A stretch of 64,000 nt of DNA from Pogonophryne albipinna (taxonomy: Eukaryota > Chordata > Actinopteri > Perciformes > Artedidraconidae): contig JAPTMU010000112.1 in assembly GCA_028583405.1 (NCBI GenBank), forward strand, positions 547,783 to 611,782, in the 5' to 3' direction. The translations under genes were made by a program, and so were the position numbers. Shown in pieces: positions 1-10,660 of this stretch; within the stretch, counting starts at the first letter, position 1; each line of letters starts with the position of its first letter. A model generated the notes under the pieces. The model ran no database searches and was not told the origin of the DNA. It worked only from the letters and a program-made list of their open reading frames with translations.

Positions 1-585
1 AAAAATATCTTATTTAGGTTTTAATAGTGATAACTAAGTTTCACTCTGTGGGGGGCAAAAGACGCATCGTTAATCACCTGGATAAAGGACTCTTTAAAGC
101 AGAGACATGGTGACCCGCATACCTGATTATCAGCAGGAGAGGACTCTTTAAAGTAAATACATTATAGGGTTAAAATAAGATATATATGTGGTGGAATTAG
201 TTTAAAACAGTCACCTTACACTTTTTTAGTTCTCCTCTCTAAATTAGATGTAAGTCTTTTTTAAATGATTAGTGTTAATTAAGGGCTATTGTTATTTTTG
301 GTTTATAAGGGGATAGTAGTTCAACTTTTAAAAATTGCACAGGATCATTCTAAGAAGAGTGAGAGGGCTAATGAACCAGCACCATACCTCCTCTATGCAT
401 TTTCTTGACCTGTATCTGATCTTGAAAAACTCTGGTAAGTACTTTTTATTTTATAATATCATGTAATTATTAAATGTTGTTTTTTTGGTAGGGGTTAAAC
501 TAGTATATTATGTGGATAGTATATTATTAGATACTTAAAAATGTTATGTTTTTTCTGTTTACAGTAGAGACCCTGTGTGCTGAAA
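1..585 (+). repeat. Left unique terminal inverted repeat arm
   Basis: Non-satellite sequence that pairs almost base for base with 8782-9366 in reverse complement. It contains a run of G in GTGGGGGGCAAAAG, an AT-rich tract, a TATAAG at about 305 and a GT-AG intron-like segment at 435-564. The two arms differ by scattered substitutions and one-base indels, for example AGCAGGAGAGG against the complement of CCTCTCTTGC. The pair is therefore old enough to have diverged slightly, or it is not fully homogenised. Confidence 0.85.
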
Positions 586-716
586 TCTACTCAAACAGAG
601 TACTTCATGGTAGTGGTCAGATTTTAAACACAAAAGTGTATCTTTCAGTAACTTTCTCAGAGAATTTAAGCATAAATCTGTCAAATGTTCAAAACAGCCT
701 TGTTTCACTGAAATAG
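371..716 (+). other. Putative two-exon mini-ORF in the arm, reading into the satellite
   Basis: An ATG at 371 opens 21 codons and reaches a strong donor, CTG|GTAAGTAC, at 434/435. A pyrimidine-rich tract and acceptor TTTTTTCTGTTTACAG ends at 564. Joining 371-434 to 565-713 keeps one frame for 71 codons, to a TAG at 714, with exon 2 entering the first satellite monomer. The right arm has the same ATG (complement at 8997) and the same splice signals in mirror image. The peptide is not recognised. It could be a real spliced transcript of the element or chance; the conserved frame and consensus sites are the only support. Confidence 0.3.
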
Positions 717-2309
717 CCTCAAAATCACAAACTGCCATTAAGAGTCAGATGCTTGACGAAATCTACTAAAACAAAGTACTCATTATCTACTTTTCAGCTT
801 TTATACACAAAAGTGTATCTTTCAGTAACTTTCTCAGAGAATTTAAGCATAAATCTGTCAAATGTTCAAAACAGCCTTCACTGAAATAGCGTCAAAATCA
901 CAAATTGCCATTAAGAGTCAGATTCTTAACGAATTATACTGACATAAAGTACTTCATTATCTACTTTTCAGCTTTTAAACACAAAAGTGTATCTTTCAGT
1001 AACTTTCTGAGAGAATTAAGCATAAATCTGGCAAATGTTCAAAACAGCCTTGTTTCACTGAAATAGCCGCAAAATCACAAACTGCCATTAAGAGTCAGAT
1101 GCTTGACGAAATCTACTAAAACAAAGTACTTCATTATCTCCTTTTCAGCTTTTATACACAAAAGTGTATCTTTCAGTAACTTTCTCAGAGAATTTAAGCA
1201 TAAATCTGTCAAATGTTCAAAACAGCCTTGTTTCACTGAAATAGCCTCAAAATGACAAAACTGCCATTAAGAGTGAGAATCCTAACGAAATCTACTCAAA
1301 CAGAGTACTTCATGGTAGTGGTCAGCTTTTAAACACAAAAGTGTATCTTTCAGTAACTTTCTGAGAGAATTTAAGCATAAATCTGTCAAATGTTCAAAAC
1401 AGCCTTCACTGAAATAGCGTCAAAATGACAAACTGCCATTAAGAGTCAGATGCTCGACGAAATCTACTAAAACAGAGTACTTCATGGTAGTGGTCAGCTT
1501 TTATACACAAAGTGTATCTTTCAGTAACTTTCTCAGAGAATTTAAACATAAATCTGTCAAATGTACAGCCTTGTTTCACTGAAATAGCCTCAAAATGACA
1601 AACTGCCATTAAGAGTCAGAATCCTTACAAAATCTACTCAAACAGAGTACTTCATGGTAGTGGTCAGCTTTTTAAACACAAAAATGTATCTTTTCAGTAA
1701 CTTTCTCAGAGAATTTAAGCATAAATCTGTCAAATGTTCAAAACAGCCTTGTTTCACTGAAATAGCCTCAAAATGACAAACTGCCAATAAGAGTCAGATT
1801 CTTAACGAAATCTACTGACACAAAGTACTTCATTATCTACGTTTCAGATTTAATACACAAAAGTGTATCTTTCAGTAACTTTCTCAGAGAATTTAAACAT
1901 AAATCTGTCAAATGTTCAAAACAGCCTTGTTTCACTGAAATAGCCTCAAAATGACAAACTGCCATTAAGAGTCAGATGCTCGACGAAATCTACTAAAACA
2001 GAGTACTTCATGGTAGTGGTCAGCTTTTAAACACAAAAGTGTATCTTTCCGTAACTTTCTGAGAGAATTAAGCATAAATCAGTCAAATGTTCAAAACGGC
2101 CTTCACTGAAATAGACTCAAAATCACAAACTGCCATTAAGGGTCAGAATCCTAACGAAATCTACTCAAACAGAGTACTTCATGGTAGTGGTCAGCTTTTA
2201 AACACAAAAGTGTATCTTTCAGTAACTTTCTGAGAGAATTTAAGCATAAATCTGTCAAATGTTCAAAACAGCCTTGTTTCACTGAAATAGCGTCAAAATC
2301 ACAAACTGG

Positions 2310-2402
2310 CTGAAACTATACAGTGAATTGGAGAAATTACAGCACAGAGTTTTCTACTACGACACAGATAGTATAATCTATGTGACGAGACAGGGGCAGT
2401 CT
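2310..2402 (+). pseudogene. Polymerase-B motif C fragment, copy 1
   Basis: The frame from 2310 reads about 30 codons resembling the segment just before and through motif C of family-B DNA polymerases, including the metal-binding YYDTDS. It starts abruptly after the satellite word CACAAACTG and runs straight back into satellite at CCAGTACTTTCATGG, closing at a TAG after about 37 codons. It cannot encode an enzyme. It is identical in extent to the copy 758 bp downstream, so it was duplicated with the satellite block. Confidence 0.75.
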
Positions 2403-3067
2403 CCAGTACTTTCATGGTAGTGGTCAGCTTTTTTAAATACAAAAGTGTATCTTTCAGTAACTTTTTGAGAGAATTACGCATAAATCTGTCAAATGTTCAA
2501 AACAGCCTTGTTTCACTGAAATAGCCTCAAAATGACAAACTGCCATTAAGAGTCAGATGCTTGACGAAATCTCCTGACACAGAGTACTTTCATGGTAGTG
2601 GTCAGCTTTTAAACACAAAAGTGTATCTTTCAGTAACTTTCTGAGAGAATTAAGCATAAATCTGTCAAATGTTCAAAACAGCCTTGTTTCACTGAAATAG
2701 CCTCAAAATCACAAACTGCCAATAAGAGTCAGATGCTTGACGAAATCTCCTGACACAGAGTACTTTCATGGTAGTGGTCAGCTTTTAAACACAAAAGTGT
2801 ATCTTTCGGTAACTTTCTGAGAGAATTAAGCATAAATCAGTCAAATGTTCAAAACGGCCTTCACTGAAATAGACTCAAAATCACAAACTGCCATTAAGGG
2901 TCAGAATCCTAACGAAATCTACTCAAACAGAGTACTTCATGGTAGTGGTCAGCTTTTAAACACAAAAGTGTATCTTTCAGTAACTTTCTGAGAGAATTTA
3001 AGCATAAATCTGTCAAATGTTCAAAACAGCCTTGTTTCACTGAAATAGCGTCAAAATCACAAACTGG

Positions 3068-3160
3068 CTGAAACTATAGAGTGAATTGGAGAAATTACAG
3101 CACAGAGTTTTCTACTACGACACAGATAGTATAATCTATGTGACGAGACAGGGGCAGTCT
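3068..3160 (+). pseudogene. Polymerase-B motif C fragment, copy 2
   Basis: Duplicate of the fragment at 2310, carried by the 758-bp block. One difference was noticed (ACTATAGAG for ACTATACAG). The YYDTDS codons are intact but isolated within satellite, with satellite on both sides and no extended reading frame. Confidence 0.75.
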
Positions 3161-3917
3161 CCAGTACTTTCATGGTAGTGGTCAGCTTTTTTAAATACAA
3201 AAGTGTATCTTTCAGTAACTTTTTGAGAGAATTACGCATAAATCTGTCAAATGTTCAAAACAGCCTTGTTTCACTGAAATAGCCTCAAAATGACAAACTG
3301 CCATTAAGAGTCAGATGCTTGACGAAATCTCCTGACACAGAGTACTTTCATGGTAGTGGTCAGCTTTTAAACACAAAAGTGTATCTTTCAGTAACTTTCT
3401 GAGAGAATTAAGCATAAATCTGTCAAATGTTCAAAACAGCCTTGTTTCACTGAAATAGCCTCAAAATCACAAACTGCCAATAAGAGTCAGATGCTTGACG
3501 AAATCTCCTGACACAGAGTACTTTCATGGTAGTGGTCAGCTTTTAAACACAAAAGTGTATCTTTCGGTAACTTTCTGAGAGAATTAAGCATAAATCTGTC
3601 AAATGTTCAAAACAGCCTTCACTGAAATAGCCTCAAAATCACAAAACTGCCATTAAGAGTCAGATTCTTAACGAAATCTACTGACACAAAGTACTTCATT
3701 ATCTACTTTTCAGCTTTTTAAAAAAAGAAAAGTGTATCTTTCGGTAACTTTTTGAGAGAATTAAGCATACATTTGTCAAATGGTCAAAACAGCCTTCACT
3801 GAAATAGCCTCAAAATGACAAACTGCCATTAAGAGTCAGATGCTTGACGAAATCTAATAAAACAGAGTACTTTCATGGTAGTGGCCAGCTTTTTAAAAAG
3901 ACAAGTGTATCTTTCGG

Positions 3918-4118
3918 CTGAAACTGTACAGTGAATTGGAGAAATTACAGCACAGAGTTTTCTACTACGACACAGATAGTATAATCTATGTGACAAGACG
4001 GGGGAGACTCCACTGCCCATGGAGGTTTATCTGGGGGATCCCTAAAAGTTATGCTTACCAGACCAAAAATCAAAAAAGGTTGTGATGCGTGTGAAAGGGG
4101 TTACACAAAACGTGAAAA
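3918..4118 (+). pseudogene. Polymerase-B fragment at the centre of the palindrome, copy 3 (longest)
   Basis: The frame from 3918 reads into motif C, with YYDTDS at 3963-3980, and continues past it. About 25 codons later come residues like the P-K-x-Y-A-Y block that follows motif C in protein-primed and viral-type polymerases. The frame then breaks (TGA). In another frame a V-x-G-x-T-x-N block matches the next conserved stretch. Relative to intact polymerases there is a frameshift, and the spacer after motif C is shortened. The flanks are satellite in opposite orientations, so this fragment marks the strand switch. It is a dead remnant, but its greater length suggests it is the source of the two shorter copies. 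Assignment to a Polinton/Maverick-like source rather than another family-B polymerase is inference. Confidence 0.75.
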
Positions 4119-7100
4119 CAAGGCTGTTTTGAACATTTGACAGATTTATGCTTAATTCTCTCAAAAAAGTTACCGAAAGATACACTTTTCTTTTTAAAAA
4201 GCTGGCCACTACGATGAAAGTACTCTGTTTTATTAGATTTTGTCAAGCATCTGTCTCTTAATGGCAGTTTGTCATTTTGAGGCTATTTCAGTGAAGGCTG
4301 TTTTGACCATTTGACAAATGTATGCTTAATTCTCTCAGAAAGATACTGAAAGATACACTTTTGTGTTTAAAAGCTGACCACTACCATGAAGTACTCTGTT
4401 TGAGTAGATTTCGTTAGGATTCTGACTCTTAATGGCAGTTTGTGATTTTGAGGCTATTTCAGTGAAACAAGGCTGTTTTGAACATTTGACAGATTTATGC
4501 TTAAATTCTCTGAGAAAGTTACTGAAAGATACACTTTTGTGTATAAAAGCTGAACAAGTAGATAATGAAGTACTTTGTGTCAGTAGATTTCGTTAAGAAT
4601 CTGACTCTTAATGGCAGTTTGTGATTTTGAGGCTAGTTCAGTGAAGGCCGTTTTGAACATTTGACTGATTTATGCTTAATTCTCTCAGAAAGTTACTGAA
4701 AGATACACTTTTGTGTTTAAAAAGCTGACCACTACCATGAAGTACTCTGTTTTAGTAGATTTCGTCAAGCATCTGACTCTTAATGGCAGTTTGTCATTTT
4801 GAGGCTATTTCAGTGAAACAAGGCCGTTTTGAACATTTGACTGATTTATGCTTAATTCTCTCAGAAAGTTACTGAAAGATACACTTTTGTGTTTAAAAGC
4901 TGACCACTACCATGAAAAGCACTCTGTTTTAGTAGATTTCATCAAGCATCTGACTCTTAATGGCAGTTTGTTATTTTGAGGCTATTTCAGTGAAGGCTGT
5001 TTTGAACATTTGACAGATTTATGCTTAAATTCTCTCAGAAAGTTACTGAAAGATACACTTTTGTGTATAAAAGCTGAAAAGTAGATAATGAAGTACTTTG
5101 TGTCAGTAGATTTTGTTAAGAATCTGACTCTTAATGGCAGTTTGTGATTTTGAGGCTATTTCAGTGAAACAAGGCTGTTTTGAACATTTGACAGATTTAT
5201 GCTTAAATTCTCTGAGAAAGTTACTGAAAGATACACTTTTGTGTATAAAAGCTTAAAAGTAGAAAATTAAGTATTTTGTGTCAGTAGATTTCGTTAAGAA
5301 TCTGACTCTTAATGGCAGTTTGTCATTTTGAGGCTATTCCAGTGAAACAAGGCTGTTTTGAACATTTGACAGATTTATGCTTAAATTCTCTGAGAAAGTT
5401 ACTGAAAAGATACATTTTTGTGTTTAAAAAGCTGACCACTACCATGAAGTACTCTGTTTGAGTAGATTTTGTTAGGATTCGGACTCTTAATGGCAGTTTG
5501 TCATTTTGAGGCTATTTCAGTGAAACAAGGCTGTTTTGAACATTTGACAGATTTATGTTTAAATTCTCTGAGAAAGTTACTGAAAGATACACTTTGTGTA
5601 TAAAAGCTGAAAAAGTAGATAATGAAGTACTTTGTGTCAGTAGATTTCGTTAAGAATCTGACTCTTAATGGCAGTTTGTGATTTTGAGGCTATTTCATTG
5701 AAGGCTGTTTTGAACATTTGACAGATTTATTCTTAAATTCCCTGAGAAAGTTACTGAAAGATACACTTTTGTGTTTAAAAGCTGACCACTACCATGAAGT
5801 ACTTTGTTTTATTAGATTTTGTTAGGATTCTGAATCTTAATGGCAGTTTGTCATTTTGAGGCTATTTCAGTGAAACAAGGCTGTTTTGAACATTTGACAG
5901 ATTTATGTTTAAATTCTCTGAGATAGTTACTGAAAGATACACTTTGTGTATAAAAGCTGAAAAAGTAGATAATGAAGTACTTTGTTTTAGTAGATTTCGT
6001 TAAGAATCTGACTCTTAATGGCAGTTTGTGATTTTAAGGCTATTTCAGTGAAACAAGGCTGTTTTGAAACATTTGACAGATTTATGCTTAAATTCTCTGA
6101 GAAAGTTACTGAAAGATACACTTTTGTGTATAAAAGCTGAAAAGTAGATAATGATGTACTTTGTGTCAGTAGATGTCGTTAAGAATCTGACTCTTAATTG
6201 CAGTTTGTGATTTTGAGGCTATTTCAGTGAAGGCTGTTTTGAACATTTGACAGATTTATGCTTAAATTCTCTCAGAAAGTTACTGAAAGATACACTTTTG
6301 TGTTTAAAAGCTGACCACTACCATGAAAAGCACTCTGTTTTAGTAGATTTCGTCAAGCATCTGACTCTTAATGGCAGTTTGTCATTTTGACGCTATTTCA
6401 GTGAAGGCTGTTTTGAACATTTGACAGATTTATGCTTAAATTCTCTCAGAAAGTTACTGAATGATACACTTTTGTGTTTAAAAGCTGACCACTACCATGA
6501 AGTACTCTGTTTGAGTAGATTTCGTTAGGATTCTGACTGTTAATGGCAGTTTTGTCATTTTGAGGCTATTTCAGTGAAACAATGCTGTTTTGAACATTTG
6601 ACGGATTTATGCTTAAATTCTCTGAGAAAGTTACTGAAATATACACTTTTGTGTATAAAAGCTGAAAAGTAGATAATGAAGTACTTTGTTTTAGTAGATT
6701 TCGTCAAGCATCGGACTCTTAATGGCAGTGTGTGATTTTGCGGCTATTTCAGTGAAACAAGGCTGTTTTGAACATTTGCCAGATTTATGCTTAATTCTCT
6801 GAGAAAGTTACTGAAAAGATACATTTTTGTGTTTAAAAAGCTGACCACTACCATGAAGTACTCTGTTTGAGTAGATTTTGTTAGGATTCTGACTCTTAAT
6901 GGCAGTTTGTCATTCTGAGGCTATTTCAGTGAAACAAGGCTGTTTTGAACATTTGACAGATTTATGTTTAAATTCTCTGAGAAAGTTACTGAAAGATAAA
7001 CTTTGTGTATAAAAGCTGAAAAAGTAGAAAATGAAGTACTTTGTGTCAGTAGATTTCGTTAAGAATCTGACTCTTAATGGCAGTTTGTAATTTTGAGGCT

Positions 7101-8781
7101 ATTTCACTGAAGGCTGTTTTGAACATTTGACAGATTTATGCTTAAATTCTCTGAGAAAGTTACTGAAAGATACACTTTTGTGTTTAAAAGGTGACCACTA
7201 CCATGAAGTACTCTGTTGTATTAGATTTCGTTAGGATTCTGACTCTTAATGGCAGTTTGTCATTTTGAGGCTATTTCAGTGAAACAAGGCTGTACATTTG
7301 ACAGATTTATGTTTAAATTCTCAGAGAAAGTTACTGAAAGATACACTTTGTGTATAAAAGCTGAAAAGGTAGATAATGAAGTACTTTGTTTTAGTAGATT
7401 TCGCTAAGAATCTGACTCTTAATGGCAGTTTGTGATTTTAAGGCTATTTCAGTGAAACAAGGCTGTTTTGAAACTTTGACAGATTTATGCTTAAATTCTC
7501 TGAGAAAGTTACTGAAAGAAGCTGAAGAGTAGATAATGAAGTACTTTGTGTGAGTAGATTTCGTTAAGAATCTGACTCTTAATGGCAGTTTGTCATTTTG
7601 AGGCTATTTCAGTGAAGGCTGTTTTGAACATTTGACTGATTTATGCTTAATTCTCTCAGAAAGTTACTGAAAGATACACTTTTGTGTATAAAAGCTGAAA
7701 AGTAGACAATGAAGTACTTTGTGTCAGTAGATTTCGTTAAGAATCTGACTCTTAATGGCAGTTTGTGATTTTGAGGCTATTTCAGTGAAGGCTGTTTTGA
7801 ACATTTGACTGATTTATGCTTAATTCTCTCAGAAAGTTACTGAAAGATACACTTTTGTGTTTAAAAGCTGACCACTACCATGAAAAGCACTCTGTTTTAG
7901 TAGATTTCGTCAAGCATCTGACTCTTAATGGCAGTTTGTCATTTTGACGCTATTTCAGTGAAGGCTGTTTTGAACATTTGACAGATTTATGCTTAAATTC
8001 TCTCAGAAAGTTACTGAAAGACACACTTTTGTGTTTAAAAGCTGACCACTACCATGAAGTACTCTGTTTGAGTAGATTTCGTTAGGATTCTGACTCTTAA
8101 TGGCAGTTTTGTCATTTTGAGGCTATTTCAGTGAAACAAGGCTGTTTTGAACATTTGACAGATTTATGCTTAAATTCTCTGAGAAAGTTACTGAAAGATA
8201 CACTTTTGTGTATAAAAGCTGAAAAGGAGATAATGAAGTACTTTGTTTTAGTAGATTTCGTCAAGCATCTGACTCTTAATGGCAGTTTGTGATTTTGCGG
8301 CTATTTCAGTGAAACAAGGCTGTTTTGAACATTTGCCAGATTTATGCTTAATTCTCTGAGAAAGTTACTGAAAGATACACTTTTGTGTTTAAAAGCTGAA
8401 AAGTAGATAATGAAGTACTTTATGTCAGTAGAATTCGTTAAGAATCTGACTCTTAATGGCAGTTTGTGATTTTGACGCTATTTCAGTGAAGGCTGTTTTG
8501 AACATTTGACAGATTTATGCTTAAATTCTCTGAGAAAGTTACTGAAAGATACACTTTTGTGTATAAAAGCTGAAAAGTAGATAATGAAGTACTTTGTTTT
8601 AGTAGATTTCGTCAAGCATCTGGATCTTAATGGCAGTTTGTGATTTTGAGGCTATTTCAGTGAAACAAGGCTGTTTTGAACATTTGACAGATTTATGCTT
8701 AAATTCACTGAGAAAGTTACTGAAAGATACACTTTTGTGTTTAAAATCTGACCACTACCATGAAGTACTCTGTTTGAGTAG
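4119..8781 (-). repeat. Satellite array, inverted orientation (~177-bp monomers)
   Basis: About 26-27 monomers of the same satellite as at 586-3917, reverse-complemented (TCTGACTCTTAATGGCAGTTTG, GAACATTTGACAGATTTATGC, AAAGATACACTTTTGTGT). Both subtypes are present. No polymerase fragment was found in this arm. It is about 1.3 kb longer than the left array, so the arms have expanded unequally. Confidence 0.95.
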
Positions 8782-9366
8782 ATTTCAGCACACAGGGTCT
8801 CTACTGTAAACAGAAAAAACATAACATTTTTAAGTATCTAATAATATGCTATCCACATAATATACTAGTTTAACCCCTACCAAAAAAACAACATTTAATA
8901 ATTACATGATATTATAAAATAAAAAGTACTTACCAGAGTTTTTCAAGATCAGATACAGGTCAAGAAAATGCATAGAGGAGGTATGGTGCTGGCTCATTAG
9001 CCCTCTCACTCTTCTTAGAATGATCCTGTACAATTTTTAAAAGTTGAACTCCTATCCCCTTATAAACCAAAATAACAATAGCCCTTAATTAACACTAATC
9101 ATTTAAAAAAAACTTACATCTAATTTAGAGAGGACAACTAAAAAAGTGTAAGGTGACTGTTTTAAACTAATTCCACCACATATATATCTTATTTTAACCC
9201 TATAATGTATTTACTTTAAAGAGTCCTCTCTTGCTGATAATCAGGTATGCGGGTCACCATGTTTCTGCTTTAAAGAGTCCTTTATCCAGGTGATTAACGA
9301 TGCGTCTTTTGCCCCCCACAGAGTGAAACTTAGTTATCACTATTAAAACCTAAATAAGATATTTTT
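8782..9366 (-). repeat. Right unique terminal inverted repeat arm
   Basis: Reverse complement of 1-585, including the mirrored intron-like segment and the CCCCCCACAGAGTGAAACTTAG block. Complementarity ends at 9366, where the right flank continues TTAATTAATATGAATACCC. This is the probable element boundary. Confidence 0.85.
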
Positions 9367-9675
<309 letters not shown>

Positions 9676-9679
9676 ATTG

Positions 9680-9990
9680 TTCTTGAAGGTAGGGGTAGGT
9701 CATTTTGGAGAAACCAGCTCGAGTGAGCTAGAATTAGAAAATACACAACCGGGGGGGGGGGAAATCTGCCACTTCCTCATAGAGCCCCTCCTCCAGCACA
9801 CATGAACGCGCTCACATGACCAAAAGAGGGCACGAGATAAGTTTGTGCACAGATCTCTGGCTGTAGGCGTCTGACTCCCGCACAGCGGCGGCATTCGTTT
9901 CTTGACTGGCGCTCCGGACGGATGGCGGTAAGTTGTCACAGGCGTCTCTTGGCCATTTTTCTTTTTTGCAAGGTGACTTGGTAAGTGGAA
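9680..9990 (+). mobile_element. TTAA-type MITE, diverged partial copy
   Basis: GGTAGGGGTAGGTCATTTTGGAGAAACCAGCTCGAGTGAGCTAGAA matches the 5' end of the MITE that is complete at 56723-57065. The copy includes the GGGGGGGGGG-containing variant and the GCACGAGATAAGTTTGTGCACAGAT block, then diverges. The left end lacks a clean TTAA next to the terminus, and the right end is not recognisable. To 10173 the sequence is C/G-rich and unassigned. Confidence 0.65.
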
Positions 9991-10173
9991 ATTACTGTCT
10001 TTTTAATTAGTTTTGAGCATATTTCTATTTTCACCTAATTCCACCCCCCACTATCTGCGGGCCTCATAGCCAAAAGGAAGGAGGTGGAGAAAGGGGGGAG
10101 AGGCCTGGGCTGGGAGGGGGCTGGACAGTCTCACGCATAACTTCAAAGAGACACCTAGATTAACATCAAAGGC

Positions 10174-10213
10174 TTATAACACACCAGTGTGAAATCACAC
10201 TGGTGTGTTATAA
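10174..10213. repeat. Near-perfect 40-bp hairpin
   Basis: TTATAACACACCAGTGTGA, two A residues, then its exact reverse complement: 19-bp arms with a 2-base spacer. No TE termini were recognised around it, although ACATCAAAGG occurs on both sides. Confidence 0.9.
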
Positions 10214-10249
10214 CACCTCACATCAAAGGGCAAAACATCAAAGGCTAAT

Positions 10250-10660
10250 TACACTGAACAAAAATATAAACGCAACACTTTTGTTTTTGCTCCCATTTTT
10301 TATGAGATGAACTCAAAGATCTAAAACATTTTCTATATACACAAAATAACCATTTCTCTCAAATATTGTTCACAAATCTGAAAAAATCTGTGATAGTGAG
10401 CACTTCTCCTTTGCCGAGATAATCCATCCCACCTCACAGGTGTGGCATATCAAGATGCTGATTAGACAGCATGATTATTGCACAGGTTTGTCTTAGGCTA
10501 GCCACAATAAAAGGCCACTCTGAAACGTGCATTTTTGCTTTATTGGGGGGGTCTGAAAACCAGGCAGTATCTGGTTTGACGGGTAGGGGTAGGGGTAGGG
10601 TTAGGGGTAGGGTTAGGGTTAGGGTAATGTTGTGAATCGAGTGGCCTGTGTTCGTCGTCC
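10250..10660 (+). mobile_element. Tc1/mariner-like remnant
   Basis: It starts TA|CACTGAACAAAAATATAAACGCAACAC, the classic terminus of a widespread fish Tc1-like family. About 290 bp of the typical 5' region follow (CTTCTCCTTTGCCGAGATAATCCATCCCACC, GCCACAATAAAAGGCCACTCTGAAA). The transposase region is missing. The sequence jumps to an inner 3' block (GGGGGGGTCTGAAAACCAGGCAGTATCTGG) and then to a telomere-like repeat. It is an internally deleted, dead copy. Confidence 0.85.
10581..10626. repeat. Short telomere-like (GGGTTA/GGGGTA)n tract
   Basis: Seven to eight imperfect units of GGGTAG/GGGTTAG inside the Tc1-like remnant. At 46 bp it is too short for a telomere. It is an interstitial telomere-like or simple-repeat expansion. 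The following ~210 bases to 10839 hold no recognised feature. Confidence 0.8.

Larger units (their letters stand above)
2041..3556 (+). repeat. 758-bp higher-order tandem duplication within the satellite
   Basis: The blocks 2041-2798 and 2799-3556 are nearly identical. They share variants absent from other monomers, for example CAGTCAAATGTTCAAAACGG and CCATTAAGGGTCAGAATCC. Each contains one polymerase-B fragment, at 2310 and 3068, exactly 758 bp apart. This is a recent unequal-exchange product, comparable to a higher-order repeat of several monomers. Confidence 0.9.
586..3917 (+). repeat. Satellite array, direct orientation (~177-bp monomers)
   Basis: About 18-19 monomers. Landmarks repeat every 172-180 bp: ACTGCCATTAAGAGTCAGA, then CAGCTTTTAAACACAAAAGTGTATCTTTCAGTAACTTTCT, then GCATAAATCTGTCAAATGTTC. 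Two subtypes mix. One has CATTATCTACTTTTCAG and the other CATGGTAGTGGTCAG before the shared core. Two monomers are interrupted by polymerase-B fragments at 2310 and 3068. Confidence 0.95.
1..9366. mobile_element. Giant inverted-repeat element with satellite-filled arms and polymerase-B remnant
   Basis: The first 585 bases reappear as reverse complement at the right end: the opening AAAAATATCTTATTTAGG pairs with CCTAAATAAGATATTTTT ending at 9366. Between the arms lies a tandem satellite of ~177 bp, direct on the left and reverse-complemented on the right, with the strand switch near 4117. A fragment of a family-B DNA polymerase sits at the switch. The left end coincides with the window start, so the true terminus and target duplication cannot be read. 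Long terminal inverted repeats plus a polymerase-B gene suggest a non-autonomous Polinton/Maverick-like element (inference). No integrase, protease, ATPase or capsid frame was seen. An alternative is a palindromic satellite block that captured polymerase sequence. Confidence 0.8.

Noticed and set aside
2299..4020. Minus-strand open frames of 60-63 codons recurring in the satellite
   Set aside because: They are antisense shadows of the polymerase-B fragments and satellite; no start context, domain or continuity.
586..8781. Regular ~177-bp repeats resembling a CRISPR-like or other array of repeats and spacers
   Set aside because: The whole monomer repeats with scattered divergence; there are no constant short repeats with unique spacers, and the genome is animal.
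10581..10626. Possible telomere or chromosome-fusion point
   Set aside because: Only 46 imperfect bases inside a Tc1-like remnant.
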